The notes beneath the pieces were generated by a model. That model did no database searches and was not told the DNA's origin. It saw nothing but the letters and a program-made list of their open reading frames with translations. Shown here piece after piece: positions 37,326 through 45,827 of a stretch of DNA of 64,000 bases. Position 1 is the stretch's first letter; the number at the start of each line of letters is the position of its first letter. Source of the DNA: Labrys okinawensis (lineage in GTDB: Bacteria > Pseudomonadota > Alphaproteobacteria > Rhizobiales > Labraceae); contig NZ_PUEJ01000001.1 in the NCBI RefSeq assembly GCF_002982075.1, positions 1 through 64,000 on the forward strand, read 5' to 3'. The position numbers were made by a program, and so were the translations under genes.

Positions 37326-38963
37326 ATGGGATCGGCTCGCCTCGGCATCCACTCGCTCCGGTCGGCGGACGTACGGACGTTCGACTATATCGTCGTCGGC
37401 GGCGGCTCGACCGGATGTGTCGTCGCCTCACGTCTTTCGGAAGATGCCGGGCAGGACGTCTTGCTTCTGGAAGAAGGGCCGCGCGACCGCAATCCCTACA
37501 TCCATATCCCCGGTGCCTATTACAAGACGGCGCAGGGCTCGCTGCTCAAGCGCATAGGCTGGGAGCCGACATCGGAGCAAGGGCGACCACAAAACCCGAC
37601 CATGGTGCAGGCCCGGGTGCTCGGCGGCGGCAGTTCCGTCAATGCGATGATCTATATCAGGGGTGTTCCAGGTGACTATGAGCGCTGGGTTGCGATGGGC
37701 GCCACGGGATGGGGCTATGCCGAGGTGCTGCCTTATTTCAAGCGCGCGGAAGACAATAATCGGTTTTGCAACGAAATCCATGGCGTCGGCGGACCGCTCG
37801 GCGTTTCCGACATCGACCATATTCATCCGCTGACGCGCGCCTGGCTCCAGGCCTGCCAGCAGGCCGGGCTGCCCTATAATCCCGATTTCAATTCGGGCGA
37901 TCCGGCGGGGTGCGGGCTTTATCAGATTACCGCGCGCAACGGACGGCGCAGTTCCGCTGCCAGTGCCTACCTCAAGCCCGCTGGCGGACGCCGTAACCTT
38001 CGGGTGTTGACGAAGACCGCCGTGACCCGCGTCATCGTCGAGAAAGGCCGCGCGATCGGCATCGAATGCATCCAGGGCAGGACCAGACAGGTATACAGGG
38101 CACGCAAGGAAGTGATCCTGTCGAGCGGAGCGATAGCCACGCCCAAACTTCTGATGCTATCCGGGATCGGTCCCGCCACGCAGCTGTCACGCCATGGCAT
38201 CCGCGTTCATGCCGATCTGCCGGGCGTTGGCCAAAACCTTCAGGACCACATCGAGATTTCACTTATCTATCAGCTCAATGGTCCGCACAGCTACGACAAG
38301 TACAAGAAGTTGCATTGGAAGGCACTGGCGGGGTTGAATTATGCCCTTTTTCGCAGTGGACCGGCCGCTTCCAATCTCATTGAGGGAGGCGCGTTCTGGT
38401 GGGCCGACAAAAATGAGGCGCAGCCCGATATCCAATATTTCATGGTCGTCGGCGCGGGTATCGAGGAAGGCGTCGAAGCGGTTCCGGGCGGCAATGGTTG
38501 CACGGTCAATCTTGGACAGATCCGGCCCCGCTCCAGAGGCGAGGTCACGCTCGCCAGCGCCGACTTTGCCGACAATCCACGGGTCGCGCCTCGCTATTTT
38601 TCCGATCCCTATGATCTCGAGGCGCTGACGGACGGGACGATGGCCGCCCTCGACATCATGTCCCAGCCAGCACTCGCCAAATATGTGGCTGCGAGGCATA
38701 CGCCGTCGCCACGATCGACGGCGAGGGCCGATATCAGGGCCTTCTGCCAGCGAGAGGCCCATGCCGCGCTCCATCCTGCGGGAACCTGCCGTATGGGTGG
38801 CGATGAAATGGCCGTCGTCGACCCGCAACTTCGCGTCCGGGGAATCTCGGGATTGCGGGTCGCCGACGCTTCAATCATGCCAACTTTGATTTCCGGCAAT
38901 CCGAATGCGGTTTGCATCATGATCGGCGAGCGCGCCGCCGATATCTTGCGCAATCAGCAGTAG
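37326..38963 (+). CDS. GMC-family flavin oxidoreductase 2 (choline dehydrogenase-like)
   Basis: A 545-residue FAD enzyme close to the choline dehydrogenase branch. It has FDYIVVGGGSTGCVVASRLS, the second signature ARVLGGGSSVNAMIYIRG, and the C-terminal HAALHPAGTCRMG and SGNPNAVCIMIGERAADIL that hold the catalytic His and Asn. It starts one base after the stop of the first GMC gene, so the two are co-translated. It differs greatly from its neighbour, so the pair is not a recent duplication. It is the last gene of the catabolic operon. Confidence 0.93.
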   Translation: MGSARLGIHSLRSADVRTFDYIVVGGGSTGCVVASRLSEDAGQDVLLLEEGPRDRNPYIHIPGAYYKTAQGSLLKRIGWEPTSEQGRPQNPTMVQARVLGGGSSVNAMIYIRGVPGDYERWVAMGATGWGYAEVLPYFKRAEDNNRFCNEIHGVGGPLGVSDIDHIHPLTRAWLQACQQAGLPYNPDFNSGDPAGCGLYQITARNGRRSSAASAYLKPAGGRRNLRVLTKTAVTRVIVEKGRAIGIECIQGRTRQVYRARKEVILSSGAIATPKLLMLSGIGPATQLSRHGIRVHADLPGVGQNLQDHIEISLIYQLNGPHSYDKYKKLHWKALAGLNYALFRSGPAASNLIEGGAFWWADKNEAQPDIQYFMVVGAGIEEGVEAVPGGNGCTVNLGQIRPRSRGEVTLASADFADNPRVAPRYFSDPYDLEALTDGTMAALDIMSQPALAKYVAARHTPSPRSTARADIRAFCQREAHAALHPAGTCRMGGDEMAVVDPQLRVRGISGLRVADASIMPTLISGNPNAVCIMIGERAADILRNQQ

Positions 38964-39369
38964 ATGTCGCGGCTGGACGAGGCTCCAGGTTGAACTGGGA
39001 AACAGGCACCCTCAACTCAGGAGTGGAGAGCCGGCAATCTGCAAGATGAATTCCCCCAAAGGGCAGCAGTAGGGACGAGCTTTCTTGTTCGCGCACAACC
39101 TCGGACTTGCGATGGAATGTCTGCAAGACATGGATCGACACCCCTTCGCTCGAACGCGACCTCGACGGCTGGGCGGTTGGGGGCAGGTTCTAACCGCCGG
39201 ACGTTCACGCCCCGCTTCCGGCCGAAACCTCGCTGGGATTTGCCGAATGGCGGCGTCGACTGCGCATCGCGCGCCTTGGCCCAGCACGCCCAGGGCTTGC
39301 CAAGCAACGATCCCCCAGCAGGAATTCAGGCCCTGGCCGCCGAAGTGCGCAGGTGCGGGGACCTTCGCG
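38964..39369. other. intergenic stretch, no gene seen
   Basis: Separates the convergent GMC and LysR genes. Overlapping short frames on both strands are rich in arginine and proline and look like noise. No terminator-like hairpin with a T-run was found. Confidence 0.45.
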
Positions 39370-40275
39370 CTATAGCTGCATCGTGATTTCCGCGCAGAAA
39401 TCGATGAACGCGCGCACCTTCGCAGGTAGATGTTTGCGTGAGGGATGAAAGGCAAAGAGCGGAAACCGCTCACCGTGCCAGTCCGGGAATAGATCGATCA
39501 ATTGGCCCGATTCCAAGAGCCGACCGACACCCCAGCCTATCACCTGCGCGATGCCGGTACCTGCGATGCATTCGGCGAGCATCGACTTCGGGTCCGTGAA
39601 GGTGAGCGGGCCTTTGGTTGCTACGTCGAATGTTTCATGGCCCCGGATAAACTCCCACTCGAAAGGCCGGCCTGTATAAGGATCGAGGAACTGCAGGCAG
39701 CGATGCCGGATGAGATCGGACGGATGTGCGGGCCTGCCAAATCGCTCGAGATAGCGCGGCGCAGCCACCGTCAAAATCGGCGCCTCGATCAGCTTTCGCG
39801 CCACCAGGCTCGCAAGGCGTGGCTGACCAAATCGAATGGCGAGGTCGATGCCATCCCCCACCAGGTCGCCGACATGTTCGCTCGTCACGAACTCGATCGA
39901 GAGTTCTGGATAACGCTCGGTGAAGGAGCCGAGGCGCCCGGCGAGCACCAGAGGAAGGAAGAAGGGATCGATATCCACCTTCAGGCGGCCGCGAACGGCG
40001 GATGCGGCACCTGAAGCGATCGCCGCAGCGTCCTCGATGGCCTCCAGATGCGGCTTCACCTCCTCATAGAAGCGTCGTCCCTCGTCGGTGAGGGTCACGG
40101 AGCGTGTCGTCCGGTCGAGAAGCCGCGCGCCAAGCCGGGTCTCAAGGCGGCCGATCGCGCGGCTGACGCCGGAATCCGTGATCCCGATCAACTCGGCTGC
40201 CTTGACGAAGCTGCCGCCCTCCACCACCGCGGCCAGCACGCTCACGCCGGACAAGATCCTTCCGTCAAACGGCAT
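39370..40275 (-). CDS. LysR-family transcriptional regulator
   Basis: A 301-residue regulator. The N-terminal winged helix (LAAVVEGGSFVKAAELIGIT, then DSGVSRAIGRLETRLGARLL) and the substrate-binding domain (ERYPELSIEFV, GDGIDLAIRFG) fit the CrgA/AaeR-like branch of LysR proteins. It is divergent from the amidohydrolase gene with 113 bases between them, the usual layout for LysR control of an adjacent operon. Confidence 0.93.
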   Translation of the reverse strand: MPFDGRILSGVSVLAAVVEGGSFVKAAELIGITDSGVSRAIGRLETRLGARLLDRTTRSVTLTDEGRRFYEEVKPHLEAIEDAAAIASGAASAVRGRLKVDIDPFFLPLVLAGRLGSFTERYPELSIEFVTSEHVGDLVGDGIDLAIRFGQPRLASLVARKLIEAPILTVAAPRYLERFGRPAHPSDLIRHRCLQFLDPYTGRPFEWEFIRGHETFDVATKGPLTFTDPKSMLAECIAGTGIAQVIGWGVGRLLESGQLIDLFPDWHGERFPLFAFHPSRKHLPAKVRAFIDFCAEITMQL

Positions 40276-40388
40276 GGCTTTCTACTCCTGAGATTCAGTC
40301 AGGAAACATCTGACATAAGCGCACTTAATTCAAGACGCCCTGGGAGCAATAACAGCCGTGCTTCGTCGACCCGGAAGAGGAATTGATC

Positions 40389-41738
40389 ATGAGCACACAG
40401 AAGAACAGCCGCATGATTTTCAAAGGCGGCACCGTCGTCACGATGGACCCTCAGATTCCCAGCCTTACTACCGGCGACGTGCTGATCGAGAGGGGCCGGA
40501 TCGTCGCAGTCGGCGCCGACCTCCCGGCAGGCGACGCCGAGACGATCGATGCCAGCGGCAGCATCGTCATGCCTGGGCTCGTCGATGCCCACCATCATAT
40601 GTGGCTCGGCGTGCTGCGCCGGCTGATGCCCGACGTGGACGATCTCTTCGCCTATATCGCCGTCGTCGCCGAGACGCTGGGCACCCACTACCGTCCGGAA
40701 GACATGTATCTGAGCACGAAGCTGACGGCCCTCGCCTCGCTCGATGCCGGCATCACGACGATCATCGACGCCTGCCATTCGTCGCGCAGCCCCGAGCATA
40801 CCGACGCGGCGCTTGACGCGCTGGACGGCAGCGGCATCCGGGCATTGCACATGGTCGGCGCCGCCATGGACAAGAAGGCGTCCGCCGCCCATCTGCCCGG
40901 TGATCTCAGGCGTCTCGCCGACAACTGGAACACCGGCAGCGGCCTGGTGCGCGTCGGCCTGTTCGGCCAGCTCAATCTCGAATGGTGGAGGGTCGCGCGC
41001 GGCCTCGACATGCGCATCCTTACCGAGTTCATCGGCGATCTCGCCAAACTCGGTCCTGAATTCGCAGAGCCCGGGGTGCTCGGGCCGCATAACATTTTCA
41101 ATCACTGCACCCGCATTCCGCAGGAGACGTGGAAACTGTTCGGGAATTCGGGCGTCAACGTCACCGTCAACCCGCGCTCGGACGCGCTGTTCGGTTTCGA
41201 CGATGAGAGCTTTGCCTATCAGCAGGCTATCGATCATGGCCTGTCGCCGGCGATCGGCATTGATCTCGACACCGCCTTTGGCAGCGACCTGTTCGGCGAG
41301 ATGCATGCCCTGTTCGGGCAGCAGCGCTCGGCGATGCGTTATCGGCGCTTTCGGGGCGAGAGCGCTGTGCCCGCACCGATCTCGGTGGAAGCGGTGCTCA
41401 GGGCCGCCACTGTCAACGGCGCCCGAGCGGCGGGGCTCGAAAGCGAAATCGGTACGCTGTCGCCCGGCAAGCAGGCCGACATCATCATGGTCCGCACCGA
41501 TGACATCGCTGTCTTCCCGGCGACCAACGCCATCGGCACCATCGTGCACGCCGTCGAACGCTCGAATGTCGATACGGTGATGGTGGCCGGCGAAATTCGC
41601 AAGCGCGGCGGAAAGCTGATCGGCGTCGACGCCGCCAAGCTGAACGCGCGTGTGAACGCCTCACTCGCTCATCTGCTCGAGGTGAGCGGCTACAGGCCGG
41701 AGCCGCTCGGGACGTCGGTTCCGGAGGCTTCGGCCTGA
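40389..41738 (+). CDS. metal-dependent amidohydrolase (cytosine deaminase/chlorohydrolase-like)
   Basis: A 449-residue amidohydrolase. The metal-binding signature PGLVDAHHHMWLG is at about residues 60-72, the barrel continues through FNHCTRIP, and the C-terminal part has the composite beta-sandwich (LSPGKQADIIMVRTDD). In the GIDLDTAFGSDLF segment the usual Asp appears within a GID motif. Members deaminate or dechlorinate cyclic amines and related compounds; the substrate is unknown. The ATG at 40389 has AGAGGAA upstream. It probably forms an operon with MFS and SDR genes under the divergent LysR. Confidence 0.9.
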   Translation: MSTQKNSRMIFKGGTVVTMDPQIPSLTTGDVLIERGRIVAVGADLPAGDAETIDASGSIVMPGLVDAHHHMWLGVLRRLMPDVDDLFAYIAVVAETLGTHYRPEDMYLSTKLTALASLDAGITTIIDACHSSRSPEHTDAALDALDGSGIRALHMVGAAMDKKASAAHLPGDLRRLADNWNTGSGLVRVGLFGQLNLEWWRVARGLDMRILTEFIGDLAKLGPEFAEPGVLGPHNIFNHCTRIPQETWKLFGNSGVNVTVNPRSDALFGFDDESFAYQQAIDHGLSPAIGIDLDTAFGSDLFGEMHALFGQQRSAMRYRRFRGESAVPAPISVEAVLRAATVNGARAAGLESEIGTLSPGKQADIIMVRTDDIAVFPATNAIGTIVHAVERSNVDTVMVAGEIRKRGGKLIGVDAAKLNARVNASLAHLLEVSGYRPEPLGTSVPEASA

Positions 41739-41804
41739 CGCAAAGGCGCAGCTGCCGCGGCCGGCGCTTCTTCCCTTCTTCAATTTACCGGCATGGAGGC
41801 TGTC

Positions 41805-43004
41805 ATGTCAGCACCAACCGTCAATCGCGCCCGCCTATCCGGCGCCGCGCCTGTCCATCTTTCCCGTCCAGCACCAGGCATCATCGCCGCGCTGTTTTGC
41901 GGCTATCTCTGTGTCGGCCTGCCGCTGCCGGTCATTCCGCTGTTCATCCACGACACGCTTGGCTTCAACAATCTCGTTGTCGGTTTGGCCATCGGTGTCC
42001 AGTTCCTGGCGACGGTGCTCACGCGCGGCTATGCCGGACGTCTGACCGACCAGCATGGCGGCAAACGGTCTACCCTTCAGGGCGCGGTCGTCTGCGCACT
42101 GGCCGGGCTGATGTATCTCATCTCGGCCATGCCGGGCCTGTCGCCCATGATCAGCCTCGCTGTCGTCGTTCTGGGGCGCCTCGTCGCGGGTTTCGGCGAA
42201 AGCCAGTTCGTTACCGGGTGTGTTTCCTGGTCGATCGCCTCCGTCGGCCCGCAACGTGCCGGCATGTCGATGTCGTGGACCGGCATCGCGATGTTTGCGG
42301 CCCTAGCGGTCGGCGCGCCGATCGGCATGCTGCTCTACCAGGCCTATGGTCTCCAGGCAGCAATGATCGCCTGTATCGCGGCGCCGCTCCTTGCCGGGGG
42401 CATCGCCTCCTTCGAAATGTCCTATACGAACCCCGCCGGCGAGCGGTTGCCGTTCCATAAGGTGATCTGGCAGATCTGGCGCGAAGGCCTCGGCCTGATG
42501 CTGCAAGGTGTCGGTCTGTCAGGGCTCACCGCCTTCGCTTCGCTCTACTTCGCGGCGCGGAACTGGGGCCATGCCGGTCTCGTCATGACAGCCTTCGGCA
42601 TCGGCTTCATCTTCATCCGCCTCGTCCTCGGCTCCCTTCCGGACCGGATGAGCGGCTACCGTGTCGCACTATGGTCGCTGGTGGTCGAGGCGATTGGTCA
42701 GGCCATGATCTGGGCGGCACCGCATGAAGTCGTCGCACTCGCCGGGGCCCTGGTGACGGGCCTTGGTTGCGCGCTGGTCTTCCCCGCCCTCGGTGTCGAA
42801 GTCTTGAAGCGCGTGCCACCCGCCAACCGCGGCAGCGCGATGGGAGCATTCGTTGCTTTCCTCGACATCGCCTACGGCGTATCGGGGCCCATCGCCGGTG
42901 TCATCGCCGGTCAGTTCGACTACGCTGCCGTCTATCTGTTCGGCACTGTCTGCGCTCTGCTCGGAGCCGGGCTCGTCCTGGCCGCCCGAAGCCCGCAATC
43001 ATGA
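41805..43004 (+). CDS. MFS transporter
   Basis: A 399-residue inner-membrane protein with 12 predicted helices and the motif A-like loop RGYAGRLTDQHGGKRS. It resembles arabinose- or YhhS-like efflux members. A GGAGG ribosome site precedes the ATG at 41805. It follows the amidohydrolase gene and may move that enzyme's substrate or product. Confidence 0.91.
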   Translation: MSAPTVNRARLSGAAPVHLSRPAPGIIAALFCGYLCVGLPLPVIPLFIHDTLGFNNLVVGLAIGVQFLATVLTRGYAGRLTDQHGGKRSTLQGAVVCALAGLMYLISAMPGLSPMISLAVVVLGRLVAGFGESQFVTGCVSWSIASVGPQRAGMSMSWTGIAMFAALAVGAPIGMLLYQAYGLQAAMIACIAAPLLAGGIASFEMSYTNPAGERLPFHKVIWQIWREGLGLMLQGVGLSGLTAFASLYFAARNWGHAGLVMTAFGIGFIFIRLVLGSLPDRMSGYRVALWSLVVEAIGQAMIWAAPHEVVALAGALVTGLGCALVFPALGVEVLKRVPPANRGSAMGAFVAFLDIAYGVSGPIAGVIAGQFDYAAVYLFGTVCALLGAGLVLAARSPQS

Positions 43005-43061
43005 CGTCAATACATTCGCCGGGAGCTTCGGGGCCGCCCGTGCAACAACAGGTGAAATTCA

Positions 43062-43832
43062 ATGTCACGTATCTTCATTTCCGGATCATCCACCGGCCTT
43101 GGGATGATGGCGGCCGATCTGCTTGCCGCTCAAGACCATGAGATCGTCCTCCACGCCCGCAACGCGGCGCGCGCCGAGGCGGCCCGCAAAGAGCTACCCC
43201 AGGCGAAAGCCGTCGTAGTCGGCGATCTTGAGACCATCGAAGGCGCCAAGAACGTCGCGGCCCAGGTCAACGCGCTCGGCCGCTTCGACGCGGTCATGCA
43301 CAATGCGGCGGTGGGCTATCGCGAGGGGCATCGGCTCACCGCCGATGGCCTGCCGCATGTCTTCGCAATCAACACGCTATCGGCCTATATCCTCACCGCG
43401 TTGATCCGGCGCCCGAAAAGACTCGTCTATCTCAGCTCTGGCATGCACCGTCATGCACACGCCAATCTCGATGACATTCTGTGGAAGCAGCGTCATTGGA
43501 ATGGCTCGACCGCCTATGCAGAAAGCAAACTCCACGATGCGATGCTGGCGTTCGCGATCGCCCGGCGTTGGCCCGGCGTCTTCTCGAATGCGCTGGAGCC
43601 GGGCTGGGTGCCGACGCGGATGGGAGGACCGGGCGCACCCGACGACATGAGCCAAGCGCATCTGACCCAGACCTGGCTCGTCGCCGGCGAGGATCCGAAG
43701 GCGGATGTCACCGGCCACTATTTCTATCATCTCCAGAGGATGGAACCGAACGCCGAGGCTCGTGATGAGGCGCTGCAGGATCGTCTGGTCGCCATCTGCG
43801 CCGAGATCTCGGGCATTGCTCTCGAGGCGTGA
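43062..43832 (+). CDS. short-chain dehydrogenase/reductase
   Basis: A 256-residue SDR. The cofactor motif is a TGxxxGxG variant (ISGSSTGLGMMAADLLA), NAA appears in MHNAAVG, and the catalytic Ser, Tyr and Lys are in LSSGMH and STAYAESKLHD. The second glycine-motif and Arg residues (HARNAARAE) favour NADP. It is third in the LysR-linked operon, 57 bases after the MFS gene. Confidence 0.92.
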   Translation: MSRIFISGSSTGLGMMAADLLAAQDHEIVLHARNAARAEAARKELPQAKAVVVGDLETIEGAKNVAAQVNALGRFDAVMHNAAVGYREGHRLTADGLPHVFAINTLSAYILTALIRRPKRLVYLSSGMHRHAHANLDDILWKQRHWNGSTAYAESKLHDAMLAFAIARRWPGVFSNALEPGWVPTRMGGPGAPDDMSQAHLTQTWLVAGEDPKADVTGHYFYHLQRMEPNAEARDEALQDRLVAICAEISGIALEA

Positions 43833-44107
43833 TGTGGGAGGCATGCCCCCGGAAGAGTTTGCGTGACGGGTTGTGGAGTGCACCCCAGAAGTGAGACACT
43901 CGAATTTAAGTGACGGGATTGTGTGCGTTTCGGCCAAGCCGCGGCTCGACTGATGCAAGCAGAGGCCCGCCGCACGCGCCGGGCTTCCGCCCGAACCAGC
44001 AGCAATCGCCGCCGTTATGGCCTCGCCGAGCGTGCCTACGCTTCGGTCGGATGCGCGGTGCATTGCCGCTCGTCGGGTGCTCCTTGCAGGGCGTGTTTCG
44101 AGGTGAG
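43833..44107. other. intergenic stretch, no gene seen
   Basis: No supported gene. The sequence around 43875-43905 (GAGTGCACCCCAGAAGTGAG) faintly resembles the end of an IS3-type element, but no inverted partner or transposase piece was found, so this is not called. Confidence 0.4.
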
Positions 44108-44132
44108 GGAACAAACCGAGCTCAACGGCGTT
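44108..44132 (+). promoter_or_regulatory. EcfG-type (general stress) promoter for a candidate sRNA
   Basis: GGAAC at 44108-44112, a 17-base spacer and GTT at 44130-44132 (in the form CGTT) match the alphaproteobacterial sigma-EcfG consensus. Transcription would begin near 44140, upstream of an intrinsic terminator. Confidence 0.6.
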
Positions 44133-44139
44133 AGATACC

Positions 44140-44197
44140 GTCGACTTCCGCGACAACCCAGACTTGCCCGCTCGCCCCCCGCGGCGGGCGATTTTTT
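44140..44197 (+). ncRNA. candidate EcfG-dependent small RNA, about 58 nt
   Basis: A self-contained unit: an EcfG-type promoter, about 58 nt without a reading frame, then an intrinsic terminator. The predicted RNA carries an unpaired C-rich tract in and before the terminator loop, which could pair with G-rich ribosome sites. GsrN of Caulobacter is a known sRNA under the EcfG-type sigma that uses a C-rich loop; similarity here is of design, not proven homology. The 5' end is approximate. Confidence 0.5.
44166..44197 (+). terminator. intrinsic terminator
   Basis: TCGCCC (44172-44177) pairs with GGGCGA (44186-44191), or alternatively GCCCGC (44166-44171) with GCGGGC (44184-44189), followed at once by six T residues (44192-44197). 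Confidence 0.75.
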
Positions 44198-44357
44198 CGA
44201 GGAGGTAGACGTTACGGCAGGATCGACAAAGGCTATCGAAGTGATAGTCTTGTCTCAGGAGAGGACGCCAGCTTAACCATCGCTCATATCGCGTCAGGGT
44301 GTGAGCGCATGCTCGGTGCCAGCATAGGGCCGACTACACCTTAGAAGGACGACGCCC

Positions 44358-44573
44358 ATGCCCCCGATTATCTGCCGCCTTAAACGCGCCTATGATCACC
44401 ATGTGATCGCCGTTAACGTCGACCGCATTTGTTTTCTCGAGTCCAACGGTGACTCGACCACGATCTCCTTTAGCGAGAGCCATTTTGTCGTCGTCGACGG
44501 CGATCTTGATTCTGTGCAGAACAAGATCGAGGACTGCACGCGGTCTGCGCTGATAGCGCCACTAGCGGCATAA
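44358..44573 (+). CDS. small conserved-looking hypothetical protein
   Basis: A 71-residue protein, ATG preceded by AGAAGGACG. The sequence VNVDRICFLESNGDSTTISF then VVVDGDLDSVQNKIE alternates strand-forming residues, recalling small FlbD-like or LytTR-like folds, but this is only a resemblance. It sits among small stress-type genes, about 160 bases after the candidate sRNA terminator. No function is assigned. Confidence 0.6.
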   Translation: MPPIICRLKRAYDHHVIAVNVDRICFLESNGDSTTISFSESHFVVVDGDLDSVQNKIEDCTRSALIAPLAA

Positions 44574-45024
44574 TCGGCCCTCGCGTTGAAATGGCACTGC
44601 AATTGCATCGTGCGAGGACGTTGCCATTTCCGGTGCGACGTCGCGATAGCCGGTGGCGCGCCGGCAGCAGGGAATTGCCCTCGAGGTAACCCCGGCTTCT
44701 CGTTCCTTGCCGGAAAAAGCACCACCGGGCCGTATTAATTTCATGGAACACATGGGCAGCGTTGAAGTTCGATGCGCGTGAGGTCGCGGATGCCCCGTGT
44801 TGACCCTGCTCCGGCCTCGCAGAGCAAAGTCCGGCGGTCCGGTTTCTCGTGCTTCGCGCCTCCTAAGCATGAGGGCCGGGCCGCTTAGGATAAATAAAAA
44901 GCTCGGCCGAATTGGCGGCAGCCCCCGGCTTTCCGGATTTGCGAAGCGATATCATATGCCGCGGGCGAGACAGCTATGGCGCGTCCCTTCCGGAGGGTAT
45001 GATGTGCGGCCGAGCAAGTCGAGC
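44574..45024. other. intergenic stretch with an orphan EcfG-like motif and a hairpin
   Basis: No convincing protein gene. It holds an EcfG-like promoter at 44745-44769 (+) and a perfect 8-base inverted repeat TCCTAAGC/GCTTAGGA at 44861-44890 followed by an AT-rich run. A very short frame (44790-44891, 33 codons) lies between them. Confidence 0.45.
44745..44769 (+). promoter_or_regulatory. EcfG-type promoter without an obvious gene
   Basis: GGAAC (44745-44749), 17 bases, GTT (44767-44769). The transcript would cover a 33-codon frame and the hairpin at 44861-44890. Confidence 0.45.
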
Positions 45025-45219
45025 TCAACGGCTTTCCGGAGGTCCCGTCTCTGCAGGCCCAAACAGCGGCGGCATTTGCGGTGGATCCGGTAGGTCTGGC
45101 GGAATCGGAGTGCTGCCCGGAATGGGCGGGTCACTGGGAGGCTGGGGGGTCGGTTCCGGTATGGGCGCTGGGGTGGTCACCGGCGGAACAACGGGCGTCG
45201 GATCGGTTGGATCAGGCAT
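45025..45219 (-). CDS. small proline-rich hypothetical protein
   Basis: A 64-residue protein in which about 40 percent of residues are proline, beginning MPDPTDPTPVVPPVTTPAPI. The ATG has a good ribosome site (GGGAG, eight bases upstream), which argues that it is real. There is no signal peptide. It is the last of a leftward run of small genes (DUF883, DUF982, DUF982). Function unknown. Confidence 0.6.
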   Translation of the reverse strand: MPDPTDPTPVVPPVTTPAPIPEPTPQPPSDPPIPGSTPIPPDLPDPPQMPPLFGPAETGPPESR

Positions 45220-45296
45220 CGCAATTCTCCCTGCCGGTATCGAACTTCAACCGGATGACTCCAGATTTTCGGGTTCCCGGGGTGCTGTTCCATTGC

Positions 45297-45539
45297 CTAT
45301 GGCATGGTTCGAAGTCCCGCATTGCGGCAGGCAAGGAAAAAGGCCGATCGGGCATCCTCGGCTGCCCGCACGCCCGTAAATGTCTCCTGGCAGACACGTC
45401 GCGCCCAAACGGCAATGCTCTCGTCTCCGTCCGGCCATTCCTTCAACAGGAAGGTCGCGGCTTCGAGGGTCGAGCTGATAATGCGATATTGCCCGGGGGC
45501 CAGCTCAATTCTGACCGGGGCGCTCCAGTGGACGTCCAT
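45297..45539 (-). CDS. DUF982 protein A
   Basis: An 80-residue protein matching DUF982: PVRIELAPGQYRIISSTLEA, AATFLLKEWPDGDES, and AARSAFFLACRNAG-like helix (here AEDARSAFFLACRNAG). The family is abundant in rhizobia and of unknown function. A strong ribosome site (GGAGGTGATC) and an EcfG-type promoter lie immediately upstream, so it is probably induced under general stress. Confidence 0.85.
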   Translation of the reverse strand: MDVHWSAPVRIELAPGQYRIISSTLEAATFLLKEWPDGDESIAVWARRVCQETFTGVRAAEDARSAFFLACRNAGLRTMP

Positions 45540-45558
45540 AGATCACCTCCGGCCTAGA

Positions 45559-45583
45559 AACGTTGGAGCCGGGCGTTGGTTCC
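45559..45583 (-). promoter_or_regulatory. EcfG-type promoter of the DUF982 gene A
   Basis: On the minus strand GGAAC (45583-45579), 17 bases, GTT (45561-45559). It is close to the ATG at 45539, leaving a leader of only about 11-14 nt that just covers the ribosome site. Confidence 0.6.
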
Positions 45584-45596
45584 TGACCCTGCGAAC

Positions 45597-45827
45597 TTAG
45601 TCCAGAGCAATGACGCCGGCTTCCTTCGCAGCAAACAGGAATGCAGCTCTCGCCTCGTCAGGGTCTCGATGCCCCGCGATCGCTTCAGTGCAGGCGGCTT
45701 TAGCCAGGTCATAGGCTTTGCCCCCGCGGACCGGCCAGTAGTCGGCAAGGTAGCTTGCTGCTTCATCCGCATCCCTGATCGTGAGGCCGTTCACTTCAAC
45801 GGGGCTGGAAAAGGTTGCTTGTCCCAT
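45597..45827 (-). CDS. DUF982 protein B
   Basis: A 76-residue DUF982 protein: FSSPVEVNGLTIRDADEAAS, YLADYWPVRGG, and DEARAAFLFAAKEAG. It is a diverged tandem paralogue of the next gene downstream. The ATG at 45827 has GGAGA upstream; an in-frame extension is discarded. No EcfG motif was found directly upstream, so it may be read from the DUF883 promoter. Confidence 0.85.
   Translation of the reverse strand: MGQATFSSPVEVNGLTIRDADEAASYLADYWPVRGGKAYDLAKAACTEAIAGHRDPDEARAAFLFAAKEAGVIALD

Noticed and set aside
40299-41549. 416-codon minus-strand frame opposite the amidohydrolase
   Set aside because: Antisense shadow; the sense strand has all amidohydrolase motifs.
43875-43905. Possible end of an IS3-like element
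   Set aside because: No matching inverted end, target duplication or transposase remnant nearby.
43377-44156. 259-codon minus-strand frame opposite the SDR gene
   Set aside because: Mostly antisense to the SDR catalytic region; the remainder is low-complexity.
45262-45289. GGAAC-N20-GGTT upstream of the proline-rich small gene
   Set aside because: The spacing is too long for a credible EcfG promoter.
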